Positions 41,172 to 51,498 of a stretch of 64,000 bases of DNA are shown in pieces. The notes under the pieces were generated by a model. It was not told the origin of the DNA. It was given only the letters and a program-made list of their open reading frames with translations, and made no database searches. Source of the DNA: Mycosarcoma maydis (taxonomy: Eukaryota; Basidiomycota; Ustilaginomycetes; Ustilaginales); assembly GCF_000328475.2 (NCBI RefSeq), contig NC_026492.1:248001-312000 (forward strand), read 5' to 3'. The translations under genes were made by a program, and so were the position numbers. The stretch's first letter is position 1. Each line of letters opens with the position of its first letter.

Positions 41172-42686
41172 CTACCGTGTTATCGTGTGCAAACCGCTCG
41201 TCACAGCTGCAGGCAAGCCAACATCGCCCAACGAAGCCCAGACCATCCTCTGCCTGCGCAGAGCATTATCGGCGTCTCCCTCGGGCGATGCTGCTCCTCC
41301 ACCGAGATCGTCCCACATGCTCAAATTGCTATACTGGCCCGCAGCGTTGTTGATAAAATCCCTGAGAGCGTCCCATTCGTCCAGCACTGAGGCGGTCAGA
41401 ACGGTTGGGTGGATGGTGGGAACGTTGAGCGAAGGGTCCCATTCGCGTTCGAGGTCTTGGAACGTTGCATCGAGTCCGCCTGCTAATCCGCCTGTTGTAT
41501 CCGAGTGGTGGGAGGCAGGGGAGGGTGGATCCGAATAAAGCGGGAACGAGTTGGCGAGCAGGTGTCGGAATTCCACACATCTGTTGTGAGCGGACTGGAT
41601 GGTGAGTCGTCGAAACTTGTCGTTCTTGCTCGGTCGCGCGGGTGCTAGTCCTTCGGACAATTCGAGCGCCGAAAGGTTCGTCCAGAGCTCGTCCAGCCGG
41701 TCGATCATAGCTGGTGGTTGAGATGCCGGTGTTGCAGCCGCAGCTGACGAGAGTGGTGTTTGCGAAGCTGTCTCGAACTGCACTTGTGGCTGTCCGGCTT
41801 CGGCATTTGCGCCTCGCGCATGCTCGGGTGAAGGGTGAGTGAAATGCTTGCGCGGTCGCTGGAGCAACCTTCTCAACACGTTGGCATCCCTCGTGATGTC
41901 ACCGTAATCCTTGGGCGCCGACCATATCAGCCACTCGAGCTCTGCCAACGTCCTGATCTCGTCCGCCTCTTCGAACGCCAAATTCGTATCCACGATCCTT
42001 AGCACCCTTACTTTTCGAAAAATCGGTGCTGAGAAGCCTCCCACGAAGCTGTGCGGATTGACGCTGGTCAAGCGAACTGGTTGGCAGGCGGATCCGTAGG
42101 TATGCGCAGCGTGCAGGCTCAGCAGCTCTCCCGCTAACGCGACGTCTTGCAGTTTTCGACACGATCGCAAGACGATTCGTACGGATGTGTGCACGTGTTC
42201 GCGCATATCTGTGATGTAGCCAGCCTCGGTATACGAAGGTGGAGAGAGTGCCGTGATCAGGTCCGAGGAGCAGGAGTCGGGCCCCACCCAGAGTCTCCGT
42301 ACGTGACGAGCGACCTTCAGATTAGATTTGACCAGAGTGGCAAAAGCGTGGAGGGCTGCCGACGAGCATAGCACTATTGTGTGGTAGAGAAGCGGCGAGA
42401 GTCGATCGTGGTAGTACTTGGACAGGCACAGAAGCCGAAGTTTGGCGCGGTTCTCGATTGCGTTTGCTGCAGCGAATTCGATAATGTAAGTGACAAGCTC
42501 GCTGGGCAGAGAAGAGGCGAGTTGGTGAAGGCGCAAATGGGCTTCGTCGACAGCTGCAGCACTATCGTTGGGCGAGCAGGTGGAGCTAGTAGAGGTGGTC
42601 GTAACACGCTTAGTACTGCGTTTGGACGAAGACGCCTTGCCCGTGGCCAAACTCAACCTGGTCGGTGCGGGCGCCATGACTGCCAT
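41172..42686 (-). CDS. F-box-like protein of unknown specificity
   Basis: A 504-residue single-exon protein with an F-box-like helix pair at about 55-105 (LASSLPSELVTYIIEFAAAN, LRLLCLSKYYHDRLSPLLYH). The following region resembles the variable substrate-recognition part of basidiomycete F-box proteins, with short Leu-rich strands (VRVLRIVDTNLAFEEADEIR, LAELEWLIWSAPKDY). Family knowledge: F-box proteins recruit targets to SCF ubiquitin ligases; nothing here identifies a target. Ser/Ala-rich N-terminus. Starts at ATG 42686, with a second ATG three codons later. Divergent from yju2. Confidence 0.6.
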   Translation of the reverse strand: MAVMAPAPTRLSLATGKASSSKRSTKRVTTTSTSSTCSPNDSAAAVDEAHLRLHQLASSLPSELVTYIIEFAAANAIENRAKLRLLCLSKYYHDRLSPLLYHTIVLCSSAALHAFATLVKSNLKVARHVRRLWVGPDSCSSDLITALSPPSYTEAGYITDMREHVHTSVRIVLRSCRKLQDVALAGELLSLHAAHTYGSACQPVRLTSVNPHSFVGGFSAPIFRKVRVLRIVDTNLAFEEADEIRTLAELEWLIWSAPKDYGDITRDANVLRRLLQRPRKHFTHPSPEHARGANAEAGQPQVQFETASQTPLSSAAAATPASQPPAMIDRLDELWTNLSALELSEGLAPARPSKNDKFRRLTIQSAHNRCVEFRHLLANSFPLYSDPPSPASHHSDTTGGLAGGLDATFQDLEREWDPSLNVPTIHPTVLTASVLDEWDALRDFINNAAGQYSNLSMWDDLGGGAASPEGDADNALRRQRMVWASLGDVGLPAAVTSGLHTITR

Positions 42687-43082
42687 ACGAACGAGTTGGG
42701 CGTTTGCTACGGCACCATTTTACGGCGAGATTCGAACGAGTCCGTGACGGGAAGTGGGTGTTCAGGGAGCACAGCTTTGGTGGCGAGAGCACAGAATTCG
42801 TCACTAACCCAAGTAGGCACTGTTTGGCATCTCAACCCGTTCCCCTGCACGCTTTGGTTTCCTCCACTTTTGAGCTGCGCGAGACTTTTGCAATCGGGAC
42901 CGCCCGATTTGCACTCAAGACTTGACAGGGTCTAACTCAGCCTGGAGTTTTTCGGCATGGGATTCACGATTCACGATTCACTATTCACAATTGCACTCGT
43001 CTTGTTCTTGTCTCTTGACACCGCTCGTCCTCCTCACCAACCTCTGTCTGATTCAACACAGGCTTTACACACTTGTTCCAAG
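42687..43082. promoter_or_regulatory. Divergent promoter region with (ATTCACG) repeat
   Basis: 396 bp between the F-box-like gene and yju2. A short array ATTCACGATTCACGATTCAC lies at about 42962-42982, inside the yju2-proximal leader, which is unusually close to a start codon for this repeat. Confidence 0.5.
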
Positions 43083-43961
43083 ATGGCGGACCGCAAAGCA
43101 CTTAACCACTACTACCCACCAGACTTCGATCCGTCCAAAATACCACGTCGGAAAGCACCCAAAGATGCGCAGCAAACCGTCCGTCTGATGGCGCCGTTTT
43201 CGATGCGCTGCAACACGTGTGGCGAATACATCTACAAAGGACGCAAGTTCAACGCGCGCAAAGAGCTCGTCGTTGGCGAAGACTACTACGGCATCAAGAT
43301 CTTCCGATTCTACATCAAGTGCACGCGGTGTTCGGCCGAGATCACGTTCAAGACGGATCCCAAGAACACGGATTACGCTGCAGAACACGGGGCTAGTCGA
43401 AACTTTGTGCCTACAAACCAAGATGAGCTCGCAGACGAGGAAAAGCTGTTGACCGAGGAGGAAAAGCTGGAGAGGAAGTTGGAAAAGATGGAGGGTGATC
43501 CGATGAAGCAATTGGAGGCGAGGACGATCGACTCACGCCGAGAGATGGAGATTCTAGATGCGCTGCAGGATATCCGGACGCGAAACGCTCGTCTGGAGAG
43601 GGTGGATACCGATGCGGTGCTCGCAAAGCTGCACGATCGTCCGCAGCCTGCTTTCGACGCCCACACAGCGAACAGCAACCGCGAGGATCAACAGGCCAAA
43701 GCGGAGCAAGAAGACGAAGCACTCGTACAAAAGTACTTTGGTAAGGCACTCGATGGCGGCCGTGCGATTGCGGTCAAGCGCAAGTTGGACGACCAAGACG
43801 CGCAGGCTGAACCGGATATTGCCACTCTGCTCGCTATGAAGGCGGCCGCTACAAAGACAAGCTGTAGCGCGTTAACTGCTTCCACAAGCGTACCTGCACC
43901 GCCGGTAAAGAAGAAGAAAAACGCCCCCAACGCCTTTGGTCTGGTACGCAAGAAGAAGTAG
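43083..43961 (+). CDS. yju2: Pre-mRNA splicing factor Yju2 (CWC16 family, CCDC94)
   Basis: A 292-residue CWC16-family factor that acts with the NineTeen complex at the first catalytic step of splicing. It starts [20 protein letters not shown], the family hallmark. Zinc ligands are Cys43 and Cys46 ([11 protein letters not shown]), and Cys80 and Cys83 ([13 protein letters not shown]), the usual spacing. An acidic coiled coil follows ([20 protein letters not shown]), and the protein ends [17 protein letters not shown], a likely nuclear signal. The frame opens at 42957 on a codon other than the true start; ATG 43083 matches the family N-terminus. Convergent with the MARVEL-type gene. Confidence 0.96.
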   Translation: MADRKALNHYYPPDFDPSKIPRRKAPKDAQQTVRLMAPFSMRCNTCGEYIYKGRKFNARKELVVGEDYYGIKIFRFYIKCTRCSAEITFKTDPKNTDYAAEHGASRNFVPTNQDELADEEKLLTEEEKLERKLEKMEGDPMKQLEARTIDSRREMEILDALQDIRTRNARLERVDTDAVLAKLHDRPQPAFDAHTANSNREDQQAKAEQEDEALVQKYFGKALDGGRAIAVKRKLDDQDAQAEPDIATLLAMKAAATKTSCSALTASTSVPAPPVKKKKNAPNAFGLVRKKK

Positions 43962-44590
43962 TGCCGCGCCCCGACCCCGATCCCGACCCGACCTGAGAGC
44001 TCAATCTTTTGTACTTGTATGCCCAGCCATTATACCCTCAACAGCCTGCGCTCGACACGCGCGTGACCATTCGCATCATAAAAAAGCTGCTTCCTATTCG
44101 CGACTGCGTGTCAAGTTGTAAGCGGATCACAAGGCGTCGTCGCACTTACGGCATCAACTCGCTCTCATCTGATCGGCTGTGCAATCACACAAAAGATAGA
44201 CAGCAGATGGTATCCATTGTGAGAAAACGCATGGACGACAAGACAAACCCATGGAGGCATAGAGATAAACGAGAGTGTGTGATCATGAAAGCGAAAGAAA
44301 GCCAAGAGGCAGATGACCTGGAGAGGGAAACGGTGAGTGGGAAGCGAGAGTGAAAGATAGATGCGAATTATACGCGACCGTAGATGGGGTGAAGAGGGCG
44401 AATGTGGGGAAACACCAGAGGTGAGCGACTCAACGAGCGTTGTTGGTGGTGATAGCGCAAGAGTCCTACAGTCTCTCTGACAGGGTGACAGGGGGGAGGT
44501 GACATGCTAATGGCAAAACCAAGAGGAGAACGGGAGAGCAAGAATATGGGAGATGGGTGAAGCGGCACAGGAGGAAAGGGTATGTGTATT
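43962..44590. other. Convergent 3' region between yju2 and the MARVEL-type gene
   Basis: About 630 bp between two stop codons; begins with a short GACCCCGATCCCGACCC repeat. No gene seen. Confidence 0.5.
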
Positions 44591-45737
44591 TTAACGTTCC
44601 GACTGTTCCTCACGCAAATGCCAGCCGCTTTCTTCGTCGGACAGCGGGCCTCGTCGCGAAGCTCTCCTCGAGCCAGCACTTCTGGAACTCGGACTGCGGC
44701 GGCCTTTTGCGCCACCTGTGGCCGCAGCAGCAGCCAGAGGACCACGTCGCTCGCCATCATTTGTGGATGAAGTCGAGAGCGGCCTACCTGCGATCTGGGA
44801 CTCTTCGTCTTGGTCGGCCATACCGCCATAGGCGACGCCCCTGCGACCCCTGCTACCCAACGAAACGGGCGCCGAGGCTCTGGACTCCATATCTGGGTCG
44901 TTATAGGCAGCGCCTCTTCTGCTGTCGTTGCGAACGCTGTCGCCTTCGCTCGAGCCGGTCAAACTACTGGCTCGACTCCTCCTACCCATATTTCTGTATG
45001 CCACAGCACCAGTACCGGCATCGGCACCGGCAGCGCCTAGCGGAACGGCACGGTTGGGCGATCGAGCAATGGCAGCTTGACGCTGCTGCTGCTGCTGCTT
45101 GCTCTGCTGTGCGTAGTTGTACGCCCGACGACCCCATTCAAAGTGGGGCTCATTGAGGCTCTCCTGATCCAAAAAGAGGAAGATGTACATGCCGTACAAG
45201 AGCTCAATGACAAACAGGAAAACCTGCACGCCGAACGTGGCATACGCGAAGCCGACGGCGTAGTTGATGAGATCGCAAACGTGACCAAAGTTGGCGGGTT
45301 TCTCATAATGCCAGTAGCCGTCGAATTGGCAGTTTTCTCGACCGCGCAAGTCGCAGGCGTAGGCGAGGGCGCCCGAAATCCAGAGAACGCACATGGCGAA
45401 TTGGAGAAGCAACTCGATCTTGACCATGAACAAGCCGTAGAGGAAATCGCCGTATTTGATAAACGGCATGAGCGGCAAGAAGATGTTGTAGCCAAAGTAG
45501 ACGATGGGCGTGAAGAGGCCGAGAACGATGAGGAAGATGAGCGAGCCCCAGGATGGACGGATGATAGGGTCGTGCTTGTTGTAGTAGTCGACGACGAGGA
45601 TGCAGATGATAGCAGTGGCGAGCGAGAGTAAGCAGACGAGACCGGTGACGAGGAATCGGACGACGAGAAAGAAGTTGGGGTGAGGTGCGCCGGGCAGCGA
45701 GGCACGAGACGGCTCAGTCACGGTGAGAGAGCGACGT
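44591..45737 (-). CDS. MARVEL-type four-pass membrane protein, 5' end lost in assembly gap
   Basis: At least 376 residues of a four-helix membrane protein of the MARVEL fold. Helices fall at about 17-46 (FFLVVRFLVTGLVCLLSLAT), 58-88 (WGSLIFLIVLGLFTPIVYFG), 98-124 (MVKIELLLQFAMCVLWISGA) and 150-184 (INYAVGFAYATFGVQVFLFV). A Cys pair in the second large loop (YACDLRGRENCQFDGYWHYE) is typical of fungal members. The C-terminal about 190 residues are cytosolic, Ser/Arg/Gly-rich and disordered. The frame is open with no ATG right up to the 100-N gap, so the start, and perhaps a first exon, lies in or beyond the gap. Family members organise plasma-membrane domains or act in secretion; the specific role is unknown. 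Confidence 0.8.
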
Positions 45738-45837
45738 NNNNNNNNNNNNNNNNNNNNNNNNNNNNNNNNNNNNNNNNNNNNNNNNNNNNNNNNNNNNNNN
45801 NNNNNNNNNNNNNNNNNNNNNNNNNNNNNNNNNNNNN
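45738..45837. other. Assembly gap, 100 N
   Basis: Exactly 100 unknown bases, the conventional length for a gap of unknown size. It interrupts the upstream part of the MARVEL-type gene. Confidence 0.99.
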
Positions 45838-48724
45838 ATTGACTGGAAGCGGGGCGTACATCATCTCATCCATTCGTCTAGCCCTTGACAAACCATCTGC
45901 AGGCTCGAGCTGGATTCGAAAGAGGACGGCACTAAAAACAAAGTGTGAGAGAGAGCGGGGTATCGATGAATCGTCGCCATGAACAGTCAGAGGGTGGATT
46001 AGGCGAGACCAAAGCTGCAGTTTGGTTCAGCGCCTCGCCTTTCTGTATCTGTCTCTCCCTCTCTTTGTCTTTCTCTTTGCACTTGTCTCACTATGGCCAG
46101 ACGGGGCTCGTTCATCGATCCACTCAATGGAGAACGAGGAGAGAGAAGGCCCGTACCCCATTCAGTTAGTTGGAAGAGTTTGAGACGTCGAATGCAAAGG
46201 GCGGATGATTGCAGCAACTAAGTGCAAACGGCGGAAACTGAAAAAACGCGCCCTTCGAGGGGGATCGACGAGCGGGGAATTTTTACTAGGCCCGCTTCTC
46301 GGTTTCCTTGAGTCACCACCGTGACTCTGTGAGTGCGAGTCAAGAGTGTCTGCTGAACCTATTCCAAGTTGATCAGCTTGAACAGAGCAACCAACCACAA
46401 AGAGGGGCTTGGCAAGTAGGCACAGGCAGCTGGCAAGTCAAAGCGAAATGACAAGAAATTCAATCGCCTCTCGCTCGCGTAACTTCCGTTTTCGTTGCCT
46501 GCGATGGCTAAGCGAGGTTTCTATTTTGCGTCACTTCAAACTTGTGCTCAGCCAGGCGAGCGCGCGGGCAAAACACCCGTACTGACCAAACCAGAACTGA
46601 ATAATTTCAAACTACTGTCACTTCTAAGAAAAAAGAACGTCACTCAACTCGAAAACAGAGCGTGGAGAGCAAATCGAAAAACACATGAGAAGGGCGACAG
46701 GGCGACAGGGCGACAGGGCGACAGGGAGCGGCTCGCATAAATCGACAGGTGTGCAACTTGCGACTCAGCCTACACAAACTAACTAATGTTAGGATGGCGC
46801 GGCTCTGACTTTGAATGCAGCTGAGGCTGCAAGAGAAGTTTTCTGTTTCGCCGTTGACGGGTGATGGGTCGAGCCTCTTGTTTGGTCCACTAGCGCCTGC
46901 TAACAAACTAGGCTAAACCGAAGGAAGGGTCTTTACAACACGAGGACCGAACTGCTTCTGCGATCCCACCATCTCATCACACGATAAAGTCTTTGCCAAA
47001 CGTATGACCTGCTTGCGTAGGGTACATTGTCAATTGTGGTGCTCAAACTGGCTGCGGCGTGAAAGGGCTCTGTAGCTAGGAGTCTGTTTGCTCGGAGCCC
47101 CAATTGACCAGTAACCGCAGAGCGATGCGCGGCGGTAATAATTCCCGATTCGTGATTGCTACAACGAACGTACTGCAACTCACACTCTCGTACAAATTCC
47201 CGTTTTTCGGTGTGCGTGTTGATTTTCCCATCGTCATGCGAGTGTACTCCTGTTCTGCATGTGTTTCGCCCTTGTCCTGCAGCTTTACGCCTCAATTTCG
47301 AGCGGAGTTTGGAATCGTCTCAGTCAGTCACAGAGTGGGAGCGCGAATGGCTGCCGTCGAGCTTACAGCTAGGACAAGGCAGAGTAGCCAAAGTGGTCAG
47401 AGATGTTGCCCCTGCTTGAGACACGCATCGGTCCACGCTTTGCTGCTGCCTCGCTGCGCTTTCCATCCGTTTCATTGGATTCGGCTTCGCAACAGCGACA
47501 ACACGTTTTCAGGTTTTGCGATCTAGATCAAGCGTAACATAGGTCTATGTCGCTGCTGCACCCACACTCTCTCGCATGTTTCGCGTTCCTGGCCTCAAAC
47601 CCGCGTCGTCACCCCCGCATTCTTGTCACCTAGACAGGATGGTGTACAGCCGTCATAGAAGCAAAGCCTGCTTTTTCTAATCTTTCAAGGGTCCAACCAA
47701 GTGTGTGAGATTTGTGTGCTCGTGTCGTGTTTTGGATGAGTCGAATCGAGTATGAGGATTGCTGTCGGTCTCCTTTGTCCTCGACGTCACAGGACAAAGG
47801 TTGAGTGGCGCTGTTGCAGTTTCAAATCGTATCGCCCATCAGGAGTCTTGCGCCGAATCCGGAGCCTCACCGCTGCACGATTCGTGATTTGCTCCCTGTC
47901 TTTCTTTTCCCAATCCAGACGCAGCCGCGTCAGTTTCAATATCGGATCACCCGATTGAATTCGACCTTGATCTCCCGATTGGATTCGCCATCAGCTTGCC
48001 CTCTCTCACTCTTTCTCTCTCTTTCTCTGACGGAAAGATTTCTTCGAGCAAGCCGATCCTCTGTACTCGAATGCACCACGGTGTCAGAGGCAAACGGAGA
48101 GCGGACGACAGACAGAACCGATCTTGAGACAAGCAAATGCCAAAGGCGGTCGCTTGCAGTGTGAGTCGTTGAGTCCTTTTTCACCCCGCACATGTTTCAC
48201 CCCTTCGTTCACAGGATCAAATGAATCCTTGGTGTGACATGTACGATGCTTGCGTGAGTTTTGTTCAACGCACCGCATCGGGTGCGCCATGGTGCGATAC
48301 TCGATTGAATTCGATCCCACAGCTAAGCTACACACACCCATGCGACCTTTGAAAGTGTTCTGACATCGTCTAGCTGGTACATGAGACCAAGCAAGCAAGT
48401 GCTGTTGCTTTCTTGTGCTCTCGGTTTGCTTCTATCTGGTAACATCAATGCGCACATGTCCCTTTGCAGTTTCCGCTCTGCTCCCGCACCTTTGATCGCC
48501 ACGCGCCAGCGCAAAACCGTGCCGCTTCGGTGACTCGAGTGGTGACATGCATGCGATGCCACACCGTGACCGACGAAAAGCCTCGCTGAAGCCGCATTCG
48601 TTGCAACGCCGGTAACAAGCAACGCAACTCTGTGTGCAACAAGCTTGCGTAAGCATACCGACTCAAGCACGCTTGCAGCCACGCGATGATACTTGTAATC
48701 GATTGCTCCACCTGCTCGCTCCCT
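45838..48724. other. Gene-poor region, about 2.9 kb
   Basis: No recognisable gene. An 8-bp minisatellite, GGGCGACA, is repeated about four times at 46692-46726. TC-rich stretches are at 46045-46090 and 48000-48030. Isolated ATTCGTGATT motifs occur at 47148-47158 and 47880-47890. The frames here are short and have no family resemblance. Confidence 0.5.
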
Positions 48725-50818
48725 CTACGGTACAGCATCCAAATCACCCAAACTATCAATCAAGTAGTCCGGTATCGTCTTGGCATGCGGGCCCTCAATC
48801 TCGTCCCTCTTACTGATTCCAGTCAACACCAACATGCTTGCGATCCCCCCGGCTTTCGCAAATTCGATATCCGTGTTGAGTCGGTCACCCACCATGATGG
48901 CGCGCTTGGGATCAAATTGTTTTGTGGCAATGATGCAGTCGAGCATGGGCTTGTGTGGTTTGCCCACAATCGTAGGCGTGCGCTTGGTCGAGAAGATCAA
49001 CGGAGCCGAAAGACTTCCTGCTCCAGGCCAAGGTCCACCTTTAGCAGGGAACGTCGAATCGTCGTTGGTCAAAATGAAATGGCATCCGCCTCCCATACCC
49101 TCGGCTTCCACCGGCCCGTCAAAGCCAGGTCGTGTGAGATGCTTGAAAGCCTTGGCAAGCTTGAGATACGACATGTGCATGTCGAAGCCACAAACTACGG
49201 CACCCACCTTGGGATCAATCGCTTCATCGGTTTGCAACGAGCCAAAGTCGAGAGCTGGTAGGAACTTGTTATCTTGCGCATCCGTGCCTCCACAGTGTAG
49301 AATGTTCTCAGCGTCAAGCTCCTCTTCGATCCCGTGCATACCGATCACGTACACCTTGCGGTCCGCAGGAAAGTTGAGCACCTTCTTCAGGTACACAGCA
49401 GAAGCGTACGAAGATGAGAACACCTCGTCCAGAGACGCTTGGATGTTCATACTAGCAAACTTCTTGAGGTACGTCTGGCGCGATTTTGACGCGTTGTTGG
49501 TCACAAAGATGACCGACTTTCCACGTTGACGCAGCTTTTGCAGCACCGAGACCACGTGCGGAATGGTCTCATCGCCCGACCAGAGCACGCCGTCGCAATC
49601 GAAGAGGAACGTGTCGTACTTGGAGAGCAGCTCCTCGTAGTCCGACGTGCTTTGCAGGTACTTGTATGCCGAAGAAGAGGTCTTCGTATCCGAGGCGTAG
49701 GCGTCCGTAGCAGCAGCAGCAGCGCCGCCCGCGACAACGGCGAGTGCAGTAGTTGCTCCAGCAGCCGCACCGAGTCCGATCGCGCTGCCTTGCTCCGTGA
49801 GCTGCGAGGCTGCAATAGCATCAGCGTGCTTCTGTACAGCGTCAGCCTCCGTCTCGTCCGGCTTTGGTTGCTGCGCTGATTGCGCATCGGCAGCACTGTT
49901 GGTCTTGCGAGTGCCATCCTCTGCGATGTCGCCGACCTTGATCAAGGTGTTCCAGTACTTCTCAAAGTCCCACTCGTAGTTGTATCTACCTCCCGTGAAC
50001 TCGGCATCGAGCTGGTCTGCAGGCACAAAGTCTACCAGATTGGCGTTGAAACGGATCTTGTCTTTGGTAACAGGATCCAGGAAAGGGACGATGGCACTGA
50101 AGAAGGCGTTGATGAACCAGGGCACATTGACAATAAAGGCACGTCCCAGTCGTTCTACGTAGTGGTTCTGGAGGATGTTTGCGACGGCTCTAGCGGTGGA
50201 GAGGGAAGGGTTGGACTGGGTCGTAGCTTTGTGGTAGTCGATAATGATGGCATAGTTCTCGACACCTGGTGGCATCAGATCGATGGCGCGCTCCAACGTC
50301 CATACGAGGTAGCGCACTTGAGCATCGCTAGGTGTCGTGTTCTCCCTCGCCGGCCTGAGGTAGATGAGCGGTCTGCCATCGTTGTCAAAGCCGGACACGA
50401 TCTGCTTGCCCGTCTCTGCTTCCTTGGCCACGCTGCCAGGTGCGATAATCTCTGGACGGAAATCCCTCCTCCAATCGAGCGTCGATTTGATCCTCTTTTT
50501 GGCATTGTCGAGATCTCCCTTGGCAGCACGAAGGTAGCGTTGGTAGAGGTTGGGTTCGTTCAACCACTTGTCCTCCCACGTTTTGTAGTCATCTTTAGGC
50601 GGCTGTTCCTTTGCAATTTGACGAACGTACTTTTCGAGATCCGCCAGCTTGCGTTGCTGCTCCGCAGACAAAGGCTCGGTGGGTTTGGGGGTGCATCCTG
50701 GTGCAGGTTTGATGAGAATGTCGGACGTCTTCGGAGGAAGAGGCTCAGCAGCCGACGCCTGGCTGCTGATCGAGTGGACCGAAGGCGTGCGAGAGAGCCG
50801 CCCAAGGAAGCGCGACAT
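48725..50818 (-). CDS. Sec14/CRAL-TRIO domain fused to HAD phosphatase (PGP/Pho13 type)
   Basis: A 697-residue uninterrupted frame joining two enzymes or carriers. Residues about 55-120 are a CRAL-TRIO N domain (NLYQRYLRAAKGDLDNAKKR), and 135-300 a Sec14-like lipid-binding domain (GRPLIYLRPARENTTPSDAQ, LGRAFIVNVPWFINAFFSAI, KIRFNANLVDFVPADQLDAE). An Ala/Gly-rich linker follows (about 305-395, with a hydrophobic GLGAAAGATTALAVVAGGAA). From about 398 comes a complete HAD phosphatase like 4-nitrophenylphosphatase/phosphoglycolate phosphatase: FLFDCDGVLWSGDE (motif I), IFVTNNASKS (motif II), IVGKPHKPMLD (motif III region), and MVGDRLNTDIEFA (motif IV). The frame opens at 50827 with TTG; ATG 50818 is the start. 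No stop or splice signal separates the halves, so a single protein is inferred. Confidence 0.88.
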   Translation of the reverse strand: MSRFLGRLSRTPSVHSISSQASAAEPLPPKTSDILIKPAPGCTPKPTEPLSAEQQRKLADLEKYVRQIAKEQPPKDDYKTWEDKWLNEPNLYQRYLRAAKGDLDNAKKRIKSTLDWRRDFRPEIIAPGSVAKEAETGKQIVSGFDNDGRPLIYLRPARENTTPSDAQVRYLVWTLERAIDLMPPGVENYAIIIDYHKATTQSNPSLSTARAVANILQNHYVERLGRAFIVNVPWFINAFFSAIVPFLDPVTKDKIRFNANLVDFVPADQLDAEFTGGRYNYEWDFEKYWNTLIKVGDIAEDGTRKTNSAADAQSAQQPKPDETEADAVQKHADAIAASQLTEQGSAIGLGAAAGATTALAVVAGGAAAAATDAYASDTKTSSSAYKYLQSTSDYEELLSKYDTFLFDCDGVLWSGDETIPHVVSVLQKLRQRGKSVIFVTNNASKSRQTYLKKFASMNIQASLDEVFSSSYASAVYLKKVLNFPADRKVYVIGMHGIEEELDAENILHCGGTDAQDNKFLPALDFGSLQTDEAIDPKVGAVVCGFDMHMSYLKLAKAFKHLTRPGFDGPVEAEGMGGGCHFILTNDDSTFPAKGGPWPGAGSLSAPLIFSTKRTPTIVGKPHKPMLDCIIATKQFDPKRAIMVGDRLNTDIEFAKAGGIASMLVLTGISKRDEIEGPHAKTIPDYLIDSLGDLDAVP

Positions 50819-51498
50819 TGTGTACAAGACTGCTTGGAGTTACAAGCGGTCAAGGAGGTCGTGGAGGCCAGTGACGGTGTGAGTTTCTACAATCGCGTCA
50901 AAAGAGCGCAGCAGACACTTATCGTTGTCGGATAGATCACGATCTTGGAACTTCCGATCAGTTGTTAATCACGAATAAAGGCACGAGAGGGTCTTGACCA
51001 GTCACGAGTCACACTCCGTGACTTACAACTGTGACAGTCGTGAGTTTCGACTCGCTTATCCATCTCGGACCGCATCAAATCACGAAAGAATCAGAGGCGA
51101 GACAGACACAAGTTTTTTCTTTTTCATTTGCTGTTAGGTTGACGAGGCGAAAAGGCTCAGAAATAGTTTGTGTGCACCTCCACGTAAATTTACACCAAAA
51201 TCACGAAATGAAAAATGTGACACGCGATGCAGGGACCATCATCACTCACGACTCGTGACTGAATGTCAAGGATTGGCTGTCACGCTCGCTGGCTTCCACG
51301 TCTTTGCTCGCGTCGTCCACCTCATCACCTTGTCCTCCGTTCACCGACGCTTCCTCTGTGGCCCTCTATCAGCCTTGTCAGCACAAATCTTTATGCTCTC
51401 CTCCCGTATACAAAAGCCAAACCTCAAGCGGGTCCTGCAAAAGCCTGACTCCACTCCCGACCAGCATCGCTCCTAACAGCAATTCTTCTCGTACGACC
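50819..51498. promoter_or_regulatory. Divergent promoter region of the fusion gene and the Apq12-like gene
   Basis: 680 bp. Repeats of the GTGACT/AGTCACGAGTCAC type occur at about 50998-51045 and 51243-51260, the GACTCAC variant rather than ATTCACG. Downstream of 51300 the sequence is pyrimidine-rich and is probably the Apq12-like leader. Confidence 0.45.

Noticed and set aside
44557..45156. Plus-strand frame of 199 codons antisense to the MARVEL-type gene
   Set aside because: It is the reverse of a real membrane-protein gene with Ser/Arg/Gly-rich C-terminus; no homologue seen.
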